From the NCBI GenBank assembly GCA_947649125.1, contig CANSQL010000003.1:1-64000 (forward strand): a DNA stretch of 64,000 nt. Direction: 5' to 3'. Position numbers and translations under genes: made by a program. The stretch is from an uncultured Erysipelotrichaceae bacterium (GTDB lineage Bacteria > Bacillota_I > Bacilli_A > Erysipelotrichales > Erysipelotrichaceae). The notes beneath the pieces were generated by a model. It saw only the letters and a list, made by a program, of their open reading frames with translations, was not told the DNA's origin and ran no database searches. Within the stretch, counting starts at the first letter, position 1; the number at the start of each line of letters is the position of its first letter. Below, in pieces: positions 11,964 to 21,237 of the stretch.

Positions 11964-12641
11964 GTGAAGTATCAGGCACTGTTATTTGATGCGGACGGTA
12001 CACTGTTGGATTTTAAAAAAAGTGAAGAAAACGGTTTGCGAAATGTATTTACATACTTTCCGGTTCCTGATCGAAAGTCATGTGAAGCGTATTATAAGGA
12101 AGTGAATCAGAAGCTGTGGGATCGTTTTGAAAAAGGGGAGATCACCAAGCAGACTATTTTTGATACTCGTTTTTCAAAGCTGTGCAGCTATTTCAACTTA
12201 CCGTATGACAGCATATTGATGGAAGCGCATTATCGTAAATGCTTAAATGAAGGACATGATCTGATTGACGGAGCATATGAATTGATGAAAGCATTGAGTA
12301 AGCAATATTCCTTGTACATAATCACAAACGGTACTGCACAAACGCAGTATCGACGTTTAAAGGACAGTCAGCTGTTGCCGTTTTTTCAAGCGGTATTCGT
12401 TTCAGAGGAAATCGGTTATCAAAAGCCGGATCATGCCTACTTTGACTATGTGTGTAAAAAGGTACCTTGTAAACGGGAACAGATGCTTGTGATCGGTGAT
12501 TCGCTGAATTGTGACATCTTAGGCGCTCAGCGCTCTCAAATCGCTTCGGTTTGGTTTCATACGGATCATCAGGACAATGGGGCTTTTGTAAAGCCCGATT
12601 ATGAAATTCATGCGTTGGAGGAATTATGGAGCATTCTGTAA
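11964..12641 (+). CDS. yjjG: HAD-family phosphatase, YjjG-like nucleotidase
   Basis: A haloacid-dehalogenase hydrolase of 225 residues. Motif I FDADGTLLDF is at about residues 8-17, motif II is IITNGT, and motif IV is VIGDSLNCDILGA. The QKPDHAYFDYV segment and overall layout match the YjjG/YfnB group of pyrimidine 5'-nucleotidases, which act on non-canonical or surplus nucleotides. Position just after the UMP operon fits this but does not prove it. The GTG start is preceded by AGGAAG. Its 3' end overlaps the radical SAM gene by 16 bases, so the two are probably cotranscribed. Confidence 0.85.
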   Translation: MKYQALLFDADGTLLDFKKSEENGLRNVFTYFPVPDRKSCEAYYKEVNQKLWDRFEKGEITKQTIFDTRFSKLCSYFNLPYDSILMEAHYRKCLNEGHDLIDGAYELMKALSKQYSLYIITNGTAQTQYRRLKDSQLLPFFQAVFVSEEIGYQKPDHAYFDYVCKKVPCKREQMLVIGDSLNCDILGAQRSQIASVWFHTDHQDNGAFVKPDYEIHALEELWSIL

Positions 12642-13534
12642 AGAAGATTCATGAAATCACATGTAAAAAGGCATTTCGTAAACTGTCGCATCGTATCGGC
12701 CCGTATGAGTATGATATGAATGTTTATCGCGGCTGTGCGCATCGCTGTGCTTATTGTTTCGCTGTTTATTCACAGCGTTATTTGAATGATGACAGCTTTT
12801 ATGATGATATATATGTGAAAGTAAATATTGCACAACAGCTGGAAAAACAGCTTGCTTCACCGCACTGGAAGCGACAGTTGGTGAATATCGGTTCAGTCAG
12901 TGATTCCTATCAGCCGATTGAAGCGAAATATGAACTGATGCGTGAGGTGTTGCCGATTTTAATTCGTTATCGCACCCCTTGTATTATTTCGACAAAGTCA
13001 GACTTGATCTTGCGTGATGTTGATTTAATCAAGCAGCTTGCCGAGGTCACCTTTGTGAATATCGCCGTTACGATTACCACGCTTGATGAGAAGATGGCTT
13101 CGATTACAGAACCGAATGCGAAAGGGATACAACAGCGCTTGCAGGCAATCACTGAAATCAAACGACAGACAAACGCTGTTACCGGAATTCATGTGATGCC
13201 GGTGATGCCGTATCTCAATGATGATGAGGCTTCGTTATTATCAATGTTAGAGTTGACAAAGCAGGCTGATGCCGATTATGCGACGTTTGCGCCTTTGCAT
13301 TTACACGGCGAAACAAAAGTGAAGTTCTTTCAAATGTTAAGGCATCATTATCCGCATTTGATTGTGCCGTATGAGCAGCTTTATCGAAACAGAAAGCTTG
13401 ATCCTGCTTATAAAAAGGCTTTTTATGAAAGGATCAAAGTATTGAGTGAGGCTCAAGGAGTGTGTATCGATTATATGAAATTTGCCCGGGAGTTTTTTCA
13501 GAAACAGCAGGTGGAACAGTTATCACTGTGGTAG
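12626..13534 (+). CDS. SPL-type radical SAM protein
   Basis: A 302-residue radical SAM enzyme. The 4Fe-4S motif CAHRCAYC (C-x3-C-x2-C) is at about residues 37-44 within YRGCAHRCAYCFA. The order of conserved segments (YDMNVYRGC, NIGSVSDSYQPIE, TKSDLILRD) is that of the spore-photoproduct-lyase-like family, which also contains many members of unknown substrate. It is shorter than a true SplB, and no spore genes are nearby, so a photoproduct lyase role should not be assumed. It overlaps the upstream HAD gene. Confidence 0.88.
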   Translation: MEHSVKKIHEITCKKAFRKLSHRIGPYEYDMNVYRGCAHRCAYCFAVYSQRYLNDDSFYDDIYVKVNIAQQLEKQLASPHWKRQLVNIGSVSDSYQPIEAKYELMREVLPILIRYRTPCIISTKSDLILRDVDLIKQLAEVTFVNIAVTITTLDEKMASITEPNAKGIQQRLQAITEIKRQTNAVTGIHVMPVMPYLNDDEASLLSMLELTKQADADYATFAPLHLHGETKVKFFQMLRHHYPHLIVPYEQLYRNRKLDPAYKKAFYERIKVLSEAQGVCIDYMKFAREFFQKQQVEQLSLW

Positions 13535-13567
13535 GGAAATGAGAATGCAATATATTTTCAGTTATAT

Positions 13568-13604
13568 AAAAAGTACGGTACTTTATTTTGTTACCGCACT
13601 TTTT
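13568..13604 (+). terminator. Terminator after the radical SAM gene
   Basis: AAAAAGTACGGTA pairs with TTACCGCACTTTTT around a ten-base loop. Confidence 0.75.
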
Positions 13605-13703
13605 CATGTTGGTTTAAAGATGCGACCTGATTAAAAAAGAAAATCTTTATTGATAGTACATTAATTGATAGGTTTCTATATAAAAAAATATACATACGCA
13701 ACC

Positions 13704-13743
13704 ATTTCACTTTTTCATGATGAATCAAAGTGAAATTTTTTTA
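13704..13743 (+). terminator. Second terminator-like hairpin upstream of the ABC gene
   Basis: ATTTCACTTT pairs with AAAGTGAAAT and is followed by a run of T. It lies 100 bases after the first terminator and just before the exporter promoter, so it may insulate that promoter or end a short unrecognised transcript. Confidence 0.6.
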
Positions 13744-13751
13744 TATTCCTG

Positions 13752-13799
13752 TTGACAAAACAATTATTTAGGTGTACTGTATTAGTACAACTAGTACAG
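13752..13799 (+). promoter_or_regulatory. Promoter with palindromic operator for the ABC exporter
   Basis: TTGACA and TACTGT are 17 bases apart. A 23-base near-palindrome (CTGTATTAGT, three bases, ACTAGTACAG) begins inside the -10 and runs over the expected start of transcription. A repressor bound there would block the promoter. The site resembles GntR/YtrA-type operators, but no such regulator gene is adjacent. Confidence 0.65.
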
Positions 13800-13821
13800 A
13801 AAATACAGAGGAGGAATACGT

Positions 13822-16371
13822 ATGCTTGAACTATCACATGTATCAAAAACATATCGTACCGGAAAAGGAGTAAAAGTACAGGCTTTAAAAGACGTCAATT
13901 TAAAGTTTGCCGATCACGGAATGGTTTTTATTTTAGGGAAAAGCGGATCGGGGAAATCAACGCTGCTGAATATTATCGGCGGCTTGGACCAGGCGGACAG
14001 CGGAGAATTGATAATTCATCAAAAGAGTACCAAAAGCTTTACACAGGCAGATTTTGATGCGTATCGCAATACGTATATCGGCTTTATTTTTCAAGAGTTT
14101 TATTTGATGGAGCAATATACGATCGAAAAGAATATCGCCTTATCCTATCAGCTTCAGCAAAAGGAAGCAGATCATGAACAAATTGCACGGATACTGGAAA
14201 CAGTCGGTTTAAAGGGTTATGAGAATCGTTATCCAAATGAGTTGTCCGGCGGACAAAAACAGCGTGTTGCGATTGCGCGTTCCTTAATCAAGAAACCACA
14301 GATTTTAATGGCTGATGAGCCTACCGGTGCTTTAGATTCAGCGACGGGAAAGGAAATATTTACAACCTTAAAAGAGCTTTCTAAGGAAAAGCTTGTTATC
14401 GTAGTCAGCCATGATGAAGAAGCGGCGAAAACTTATGCCGATCGTATCATTACCTTTTCCGACGGGGCGGTTGTAGAAGATACGAACGCTGCGGCAGAGG
14501 CAGATCAAAAGGAATTTATACCGATCGCGTCTCATTTACCGTTTAAAGACTGCTTTCATTTAGGTATTACCTGCTTTAAGCATAAAAAGCTGCGAATGAT
14601 TTTTACCATTCTTTTAACTTCGTTTGCACTCTTATGTTTGGCTTTATCCGATTGTATCGGTCAATTTAACGGAGCTAATGCACAATATAAGGCAATGCAG
14701 GAACATGATGAGCATTTGTTATCGATTCAAAGAAACGATATTGATGCGGACGGAAATGTTTATATCGGTTGGCAGGATCGTATGAATGAGATTAAAAAAG
14801 CCGATGCGGTGAAACTGATTAATGCACTGCCGCAACAAACAGCGAAACTATATGATTCATCATTATATCAATTTAATTCATTAGGTATGGGAATTCAAGT
14901 CAAGGAGCGAAGTGCTTACTTTGATTCCGGCTTGGATCATTTCTATTTGACAGAAGCAAATGATTTCAATGCTGTCGGATATGACAAATCAATCATCATC
15001 GGTCATTTTCCGAAAAAAAATCAGGAAATTGCGATTAGTTCCTACTTGGCGGATTTAATCATCGAACACGGAATTAATGATCAGCAGGGAAAGCTTATAA
15101 AGCCTAAAAATGAAACTGAATTATTAGAAAAAGTACAGCTGCCGATTTTAGATCAATGGCTCAATGTCTCGGCAATCGTAAAGGAAAAGGATTATTCAAA
15201 ATATAAGTTTCTGCATACGATTCCGGAAGGACAGATGAAAGAGGAAGAATACAATCAATTCAGAAAGTTTTATTCCCAGGTTCAACAAAACAGCAGCTAT
15301 TTATATGTAAAAGACGGCTTTATTCAATCCGTTCAACCGGAAAAAAGCAATTATTTAAATCGTGAGACTTATCAATTAATGTATCAGGAGGAATCTTTAA
15401 AAAACGGCCATATAACATATGGAGGAGGAATGGCATATCCAAAGGAGACGCTCACTTACTTTGACGGTAATCAGCTTCAACAGACAGATCATTTACAAAA
15501 GCATGAGGTCTTATGGGGTCTCTCTGAATTAGATAATTATCATTTATCAGCTTCAAGCAGCTTCCCGTCGCTTTATGATGATGCCTTTACGACGCTTCCG
15601 GCAGCTGAAAAGGAACGTATAATTAAAGATATGGCAAAACAGGTTATTGGTAAAAAATTCACGATGAGGTATGAAAACTATTTTAACAATAATGCGGTGA
15701 TTGAGCAGGAGATTACAGTAAAGGGAGTGATTCTGCCTGACAGCTACGGTATGAATATGCTTGATTCGGTTGAGCATACTTCTTATGTGAATAAAGAATT
15801 GCTTGAACCACATATCAGCGATGCACTTTATTTGGGCGGTATTCTTATCAGTGCCGACGGCAATGAATGTCGTGAACTGTTGGAGAACTATCCGATTGAT
15901 CAGGAATTTTATGCAAAAACTATGGCAACTAATGATGTGCAAAGTATTAAAAGTTTCGCTGAATTTGCGACTAAGGTATTCTTTATTGCAAGTATCGCAT
16001 TCTTTATCTTTGCGGCTGTATTGATGATGAATTTTATCGTCGTATCTATCACGTATCGTCGCAAGGATATTGGCATTTTACGTTCAATCGGCGCAAGAAG
16101 TGTAGATGTTATTAAGATCTTTATCTGGGAAGCATTGGTGCTGGCAGTAATTGCTTATATTGTGACTTTGATCTTCTTGTTTGTAATCAGCTTCCTTGTA
16201 AATCAGTATGCAATGGAAACGGTAGGTATTGTGATTTCACCGATAATCATCACCTTAAGACAGCCGTTATTGCTGATTGTCATCGTTTTATTGATCGCAC
16301 TCATATCCGGTGCAGTGCCGATCTTAAGAATTGCTCGTCAGCGTCCGATCGATGCGATTAAAAAGGGCTAA
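13822..16371 (+). CDS. ABC exporter: ATPase fused to FtsX-type permease
   Basis: An 849-residue fusion. The N-terminal ABC ATPase (about 1-225) has Walker A GKSGSGKST, signature LSGGQKQR and Walker B LMADEPTGALDS, of the MacB/LolD class. A first membrane segment follows near 250-270. A large extracytoplasmic region of about 400 residues and three C-terminal membrane segments form an FtsX domain. Such Bacillota proteins usually export peptides or resist antimicrobial peptides, or act as mechanotransmitters; the substrate is unknown here. Expression is probably controlled through the palindrome overlapping its promoter. No two-component genes flank it. Confidence 0.9.
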   Translation: MLELSHVSKTYRTGKGVKVQALKDVNLKFADHGMVFILGKSGSGKSTLLNIIGGLDQADSGELIIHQKSTKSFTQADFDAYRNTYIGFIFQEFYLMEQYTIEKNIALSYQLQQKEADHEQIARILETVGLKGYENRYPNELSGGQKQRVAIARSLIKKPQILMADEPTGALDSATGKEIFTTLKELSKEKLVIVVSHDEEAAKTYADRIITFSDGAVVEDTNAAAEADQKEFIPIASHLPFKDCFHLGITCFKHKKLRMIFTILLTSFALLCLALSDCIGQFNGANAQYKAMQEHDEHLLSIQRNDIDADGNVYIGWQDRMNEIKKADAVKLINALPQQTAKLYDSSLYQFNSLGMGIQVKERSAYFDSGLDHFYLTEANDFNAVGYDKSIIIGHFPKKNQEIAISSYLADLIIEHGINDQQGKLIKPKNETELLEKVQLPILDQWLNVSAIVKEKDYSKYKFLHTIPEGQMKEEEYNQFRKFYSQVQQNSSYLYVKDGFIQSVQPEKSNYLNRETYQLMYQEESLKNGHITYGGGMAYPKETLTYFDGNQLQQTDHLQKHEVLWGLSELDNYHLSASSSFPSLYDDAFTTLPAAEKERIIKDMAKQVIGKKFTMRYENYFNNNAVIEQEITVKGVILPDSYGMNMLDSVEHTSYVNKELLEPHISDALYLGGILISADGNECRELLENYPIDQEFYAKTMATNDVQSIKSFAEFATKVFFIASIAFFIFAAVLMMNFIVVSITYRRKDIGILRSIGARSVDVIKIFIWEALVLAVIAYIVTLIFLFVISFLVNQYAMETVGIVISPIIITLRQPLLLIVIVLLIALISGAVPILRIARQRPIDAIKKG

Positions 16372-16429
16372 TATGAATTCTTTTCTGTTAATAAATAACT
16401 GGAACATAATCATATCACATTAAAAAAAT

Positions 16430-16495
16430 ATCGGTTCACTATCGTATCATAATCGGTTCATTATGATTGACACAAATGAACCGATTTGCTACAAT
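16430..16495 (+). promoter_or_regulatory. Promoter with three CGGTTCA operator half-sites
   Basis: TTGACA (16467) and TACAAT (16490) are 17 bases apart. ATCGGTTCA occurs at 16430 and 16452 as direct copies 22 bases apart, and ATGAACCGAT at 16476 is the inverted copy in the spacer. The last two arms form a perfect ten-base inverted repeat bracketing the -35. Repression or autoregulation is the likely purpose. Confidence 0.7.
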
Positions 16496-16527
16496 AAGAC
16501 CATCAACAATGCAAAGGAGATGGCAGA

Positions 16528-17877
16528 ATGCTGTTTAGAGAAAGCGAAACCTTAGAATTAAAAGAAACTGTTTCAGATGAGATAAAAAAAGAAATTATTG
16601 CATTCGCTAATTGCAACGGCGGTAAATTGTATATCGGTGTTCAAGATGACGGCGAAGTGATCGGTGTAGACAATCCTGACAGTGTGTCTTTACAGCTCAG
16701 CAATATGGTCAGAGATTCAATTAAACCTGATGTCACAATGTTTATACATTATGAAACGATTGAGAAGGCGGGTAAAAAAATTATCGCTGTCGATGTTCAG
16801 CAGGGAACGGATCGTCCTTATTATCTGTTTAAAAAAGGAATGCGACCGGAAGGGGTATATGTGAGGCAGGGAAATTCCTCTGTGCCTGCCAGTGATTTAG
16901 CAATTCGACGCATGATTAAAGAGACAGACGGTGATCGCTTTGAAGCAATGCGCAGCTTAAATCAAGAGCTTACTTTTGAAGCAGCGAAAACAGAATTTTC
17001 ACTACGTAATATTGAATTCGGAACTCAACAAATGCGTACTTTAAAAATGATTGATCAGGATAATCTTTACAGTAACTTGGGATTTCTTTTATCCGATCAA
17101 TGTTTTCATACTATAAAGGTAGCGGTTTTTCAAGGTACGGATCAATCAGTGTTTAAGGATCGGCGAGAATTCAGCGGATCGCTGCTGCGCCAGATGAATG
17201 ATGTTTATGATTTTATTGATTTTCGTAATCAAACACGTGCGACTATAGAGAAGTTGTTGCGAACGGATGTCAGAGACTATCCGGAAATTGCTGTGAGAGA
17301 AGCTTTGATGAATATGCTGGTTCATCGTGATTATTCTTTCAGTGCCGGTTCGTTTATCAGTATTTATGATAATCGAATAGAATTTGTATCAATCGGCGGT
17401 TTAATGTATGGGATTGAATCCGAGGATATTATGTTAGGTATTTCTGTATGCAGAAATCAAGAGCTTGCGAATGTATTTTATCGATTGCATCTGATTGAGG
17501 CATACGGTACCGGAATGGGGAAAATAATGCAGGCATATGAAGGATATGATGAAACGCCTGTCATTGAAACTACAAAAAATGCTTTTAAGATTATTTTACC
17601 TAATATTAATGCGAAATATGAAGCAGCAAACGATTCTGCCTTGTATGTTGAATGTCCGAATCATTTTTCTGTCAGATACAAGAAACCGTTGTTTGACAAA
17701 GAAGAAAAGATTATGGAGTATGCACGGATACACGGTGCTGTCACAAGGAATGATGTTATTCAATTATTAAAGACGAGCATCTCTACCGCTGCTCGAATCC
17801 TTAATAAAATGGTTGATAACGGATTACTGAAGCGAAACGGAAAAGCGAGAAGTACTTATTACACGATTGCAGAATGA
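16528..17877 (+). CDS. AlbA_2/Schlafen-type ATP-binding protein with winged helix
   Basis: A 449-residue protein. The N-terminal AlbA_2 (divergent AAA_4) domain opens with ESETLELKE and contains FANCNGGKLYIGVQDDGEVIGV. The central RecG-type HATPase_c_4-like part contains REALMNMLVHRDYS and GTGMGKIMQ. The C-terminal 65 residues look like a winged helix (AVTRNDVIQLLKTSISTAARIL). The family is widespread in Bacillota, often as transcription regulators or near defence islands; no specific function is assigned. AAAGGAG precedes the ATG. The three CGGTTCA sites in its own promoter suggest it regulates itself. Confidence 0.85.
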   Translation: MLFRESETLELKETVSDEIKKEIIAFANCNGGKLYIGVQDDGEVIGVDNPDSVSLQLSNMVRDSIKPDVTMFIHYETIEKAGKKIIAVDVQQGTDRPYYLFKKGMRPEGVYVRQGNSSVPASDLAIRRMIKETDGDRFEAMRSLNQELTFEAAKTEFSLRNIEFGTQQMRTLKMIDQDNLYSNLGFLLSDQCFHTIKVAVFQGTDQSVFKDRREFSGSLLRQMNDVYDFIDFRNQTRATIEKLLRTDVRDYPEIAVREALMNMLVHRDYSFSAGSFISIYDNRIEFVSIGGLMYGIESEDIMLGISVCRNQELANVFYRLHLIEAYGTGMGKIMQAYEGYDETPVIETTKNAFKIILPNINAKYEAANDSALYVECPNHFSVRYKKPLFDKEEKIMEYARIHGAVTRNDVIQLLKTSISTAARILNKMVDNGLLKRNGKARSTYYTIAE

Positions 17878-17901
17878 TCTATGCTTTACGATAAACAAAA
17901 A

Positions 17902-17932
17902 AATGCCTCTGTCTGAAAAACAGGGGCATATT
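17902..17932. terminator. Bidirectional terminator
   Basis: AATGCCTCTGT pairs with ACAGGGGCATA between convergent genes, with A-rich sequence before and T-rich sequence after the hairpin. Confidence 0.75.
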
Positions 17933-17935
17933 CTT

Positions 17936-19198
17936 TTATTCCTTTTCTGTTGTTTGTGAATCGTTTTCTTTAGGCTGCTTGAAGCTGTAAACACCATCTT
18001 GTTCATCGGCTGTGATCATTTCCGTATCGGTAATACTGATTTTACGCTTCTTTAAGATTTCATTGATATAATGTGTAAACATTGCGTAAAAGAATGCTGT
18101 AGTCGGCACCGCCAAAAGCATACCGATAATACCGAACTGCGCTCCGAATACAAAGATGCTGAGCAATACCCAAAGACCCGGGAGACCGACGGAATTGCCG
18201 ACAACTCGCGGATAGATGACATTATCCTCAAACTGCTGCATCAGTTGATAGTAAATTACAAACAATACTGCGGTTGAGAAATTTTCCGACAGAATCAGAA
18301 TTGCACCGACACTCATTGCAAACATGGATCCGAATACGGGAACTAACGAACAAACCGCAATTAATGTGGAAATCAGCTCGGGATAGGGGAATTGAAACAG
18401 CTTCATCGTAACGAAATATAGCACCCATAAAATACCTGCTTCGACAAGCTGTCCGGTAATGAAGCCGGTAAAAATCTGATTGGCACGTGTTCCCCAATAA
18501 AAGATTGTTTTAGAACGATTTGCGCCGCAGGCTGCCACCACAACCTTGCGAGTTTGACGAATAAAGCTTTCTTTACCTGACAATAAGTACAAGGAAAACA
18601 TAAAGCCGGTAAAAATAATCGCAAAGCGAGCGGTAAAGGACATCGCATTGTCCCAAATACCGCCGGCACTGTTGGATAAGAAGCCGAGTACCTGTGAAGA
18701 AATTTTAGCCCAATCCATACTGCCCATGTTTAGCAGCTCACGAATTTGACTGATATCGGTCAGCTGATAATCAATATTTAATGTGGTAAGCAGGTCGTCA
18801 ATGTTTTCCACAATACCCGACAACAATCCCGACAAGTTATTCAAAAGCTGCACAAAGCTCTCTAAAATACGCGGTACGATGATTGAAAACATCAAAATCA
18901 GAATACCGAATACAATAATCAAGGACAAGGTAATCGCAATGCCGCGTTTGAAACGATGCAGGAAGGAACCCTCTTTGATCACATGCTTCAGCAGCTTCTC
19001 TACTCTTACCATTACGACATTGATCACAAAGGCGAAGCCGATCGCATATAAAATAGACTGAAACATACCGATAAAGCTTGAAAATACCGATGTTACAACA
19101 TCAAAGCGAAAGACAAATGCCGCAAACAGAATCGTATAAGTCACAAGCAATATCCACGGACGTATTTTAATGAAATCGTCCTTGTTTTTATTCATCAT
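17936..19198 (-). CDS. AI-2E/UPF0118-family membrane protein
   Basis: A 420-residue polytopic membrane protein. Hydrophobic segments lie near residues 14-60, 78-105, 185-205 and several in 235-375. The family-typical segments GxxTGQLVEAGIL, CSLVPVFGSMFAM and PRVVGNSVGLPGLWVLLSI are present. Members of this PerM/AI-2E family include an autoinducer-2 exporter and Na+(Li+)/H+ antiporters in other bacteria, so the solute cannot be read from sequence. The hydrophilic tail is acidic. GGGAG precedes the two consecutive ATG codons at 19198. It is a single-gene unit. Confidence 0.88.
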   Translation of the reverse strand: MMNKNKDDFIKIRPWILLVTYTILFAAFVFRFDVVTSVFSSFIGMFQSILYAIGFAFVINVVMVRVEKLLKHVIKEGSFLHRFKRGIAITLSLIIVFGILILMFSIIVPRILESFVQLLNNLSGLLSGIVENIDDLLTTLNIDYQLTDISQIRELLNMGSMDWAKISSQVLGFLSNSAGGIWDNAMSFTARFAIIFTGFMFSLYLLSGKESFIRQTRKVVVAACGANRSKTIFYWGTRANQIFTGFITGQLVEAGILWVLYFVTMKLFQFPYPELISTLIAVCSLVPVFGSMFAMSVGAILILSENFSTAVLFVIYYQLMQQFEDNVIYPRVVGNSVGLPGLWVLLSIFVFGAQFGIIGMLLAVPTTAFFYAMFTHYINEILKKRKISITDTEMITADEQDGVYSFKQPKENDSQTTEKE

Positions 19199-19355
19199 AA
19201 AATCACTCCCGTTATTGATATAGCTACTATTGTATGCTTATCAAGCGAAAATTACAAGCATAATCAAATAAATACAGTAAACAGACAGTTATATGAATCA
19301 GTATCTCATCACAAGCACCTATATCTTTACTCCTTCAACAGCATACAGGATTTAT

Positions 19356-19385
19356 TTGCACACCGCTTTACGGTTATGTTATAAT
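19356..19385 (+). promoter_or_regulatory. Sigma-A-type promoter of the GNAT gene
   Basis: TTGCAC and TATAAT are separated by 18 bases, 42 bases before the start codon of the acetyltransferase-like gene. Confidence 0.6.
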
Positions 19386-19427
19386 TGGATAGTAAGTAAC
19401 GATTACAAGTAAGGAATCGGTGATACT

Positions 19428-20063
19428 ATGGCATTAGAAAATTTATACCAATGCACACCATCACAACTACAGGATTTACCTGAAAAGCTGGCAGAGGCTT
19501 TTTACTTCAGTCCGTTATTTCAGATTGCTTTTCCCGATGAAGCAAAGCGTAAGGAATGTATGGTATTTTACTTTAAACAATATTTATATGCAATAGCGCC
19601 GGAAGCGCTGTTTTTGGCTGACAGTGAGGATATGCACACGATTATGATCGTATGTGATTCTCGTCGTTATCAGCAAAAAGAATATTATAAGCGTTTATGT
19701 AAAATGAATCTGCGTTTTATCCGTTTTGTGAAAAAGATCGGTGCAAAGCAATGTCTTTATTTGATCAAGCACTGGGATATGTTTTCCAGTCGTTGGATGA
19801 AGGATTTTAAACGAAAGCATCACTTTCATCTCGATATGATCATTACCGATGCCACGGCACGCAATCACGGCATTGCGGAGCGTATGGTAAGAGAGCTGAT
19901 TGATGAGGGTGATATTATGGATATGGATGTCAGTGCCGAGGTCTATCAAAAGGATACGGCACTGTGGCTTGAAAAAATGGGCTTTATATTAATGAATACG
20001 ATCGTAGATGAGGAAAACGATCTGCATCAGTATTGTTTGATCAATCAGCAGCATAAGGAGTAA
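19428..20063 (+). CDS. GNAT-family acetyltransferase-like protein
   Basis: A 211-residue protein. Its C-terminal half has the GNAT layout: a strand-rich HLDMIITD segment, then ARNHGIAERMVRELIDE in place of the acetyl-CoA loop (Q/RxxGxG/A), then ALWLEKMGFILMNT. The substrate is unknown. It shares a transcript with the following unknown gene (three-base gap). The loop keeps HGIA, so acetyl-CoA binding is plausible. Confidence 0.75.
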   Translation: MALENLYQCTPSQLQDLPEKLAEAFYFSPLFQIAFPDEAKRKECMVFYFKQYLYAIAPEALFLADSEDMHTIMIVCDSRRYQQKEYYKRLCKMNLRFIRFVKKIGAKQCLYLIKHWDMFSSRWMKDFKRKHHFHLDMIITDATARNHGIAERMVRELIDEGDIMDMDVSAEVYQKDTALWLEKMGFILMNTIVDEENDLHQYCLINQQHKE

Positions 20064-20066
20064 GCT

Positions 20067-21113
20067 ATGGATACAAGATATCGTGTAAAAAACTTTTGGA
20101 AATACTTTACGGGGGTATATAAGGAAATCGAACAGGCCTTTCATAATCAAGATGAGGAACTGCTTGCGGAGCTTCGCAAGGAGGTCAATCTGCAGGTACA
20201 GAGCGTTTGTGATGCGAGTGCGGAATTGGAATGGCAGGACGGCTTTTTTGAGTTGACCTTTAACGGCGGCATGAATAAGACAAAACAATATATTTGTGCA
20301 CTGTTAAAAAAGAGTGCGCCTAAGGAATTGATCGATGATTGGATCATCAGCGGTTATCGTCAGCCGTTATCTCAAAGTGCGCTTCATGCGCAGCTGAAGC
20401 TTGATGATGAAATATACAGCGGTACAGATTTTACGATCTATTATGAAATCAATCATGAGGCAAAATGTATTGATACGGCAATTTACAGTAAGGCATTACA
20501 GGGACTTGAGGAAACAAAGCAGCATCAGATTGCGACTGCGATGCTGGAGCTTTTTATCGGCGAAATTGAATTAGAAGCACGAATCGGTGATCTGCAGATT
20601 TTAGATGAACCGAAGAATGATGCCGAAAACTATTGTTTATTGCCTAATTTCTATGAGGATATCTGTGATATCGTAATCGATGAGGAATGGAGCGAATATC
20701 AAGAGCCGTGCGCAATCTATGCAGCCTATAAGCTGGATCAAAGCATCAGCGGTGATACACTGCGTAAGGATATGAAGCTGATCATTACTACGAATTCCTT
20801 ATTACAGAATGAATTACTGAATCAGGAAAATGACAGCTGTGAGGAAGCAAAGCGTTTCGGCAGTGAATACGGTTATCTTTACTATGAAATCGAACAGGAA
20901 AAGGAACAGATCGCATTGGTACGTCAACAGTTGGAAAAAGAGCTTCAGGACCTGTTTTATGAAAACAATATTGCCCGCATGATCGGCGGTGCCATAGGAA
21001 CGGTCTATGCTTATGTGGACTGTATCGTATTTGATACTGCAGCATTTGAAATTTTATTGGAAAAGCTGAATGAGCACTTAAGCTTTCCGCTTTATTATCG
21101 AAGCTTTATGTAA
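20067..21113 (+). CDS. Uncharacterised protein
   Basis: A 348-residue soluble, acidic protein that I do not recognise. It has no signal peptide and no membrane segment. It is rich in Glu, Asp and Leu, with probable helices around EEAKRFGSEYGYLYYEIEQ. The only Cys-containing stretches are scattered and show no metal motif. The start ATG has AAGGAG just upstream, at the end of the GNAT gene, so the two are cotranscribed and may act together. A terminator follows immediately. Confidence 0.8.
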   Translation: MDTRYRVKNFWKYFTGVYKEIEQAFHNQDEELLAELRKEVNLQVQSVCDASAELEWQDGFFELTFNGGMNKTKQYICALLKKSAPKELIDDWIISGYRQPLSQSALHAQLKLDDEIYSGTDFTIYYEINHEAKCIDTAIYSKALQGLEETKQHQIATAMLELFIGEIELEARIGDLQILDEPKNDAENYCLLPNFYEDICDIVIDEEWSEYQEPCAIYAAYKLDQSISGDTLRKDMKLIITTNSLLQNELLNQENDSCEEAKRFGSEYGYLYYEIEQEKEQIALVRQQLEKELQDLFYENNIARMIGGAIGTVYAYVDCIVFDTAAFEILLEKLNEHLSFPLYYRSFM

Positions 21114-21115
21114 CA

Positions 21116-21143
21116 TGACCTCATAGTTTCTGAGGTCTTTTTT
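21116..21143 (+). terminator. Intrinsic terminator
   Basis: GACCTCA pairs with TGAGGTC, followed by TTTTTTAT, three bases after the unknown gene. Confidence 0.85.
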
Positions 21144-21237
21144 ATATCAAAATGATTCAATCGTTTTACTGAATTGCTTTTCATTCGTGATTAAAAATGT
21201 TAAAATACTAATCGTATATAGAGAAGGAGCAGTCTAC

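Noticed and set aside
12626-13534. Annotation of the radical SAM gene as spore photoproduct lyase SplB
   Set aside because: It is of the same broad family, but no sporulation genes are in view and the family holds many proteins of other function.
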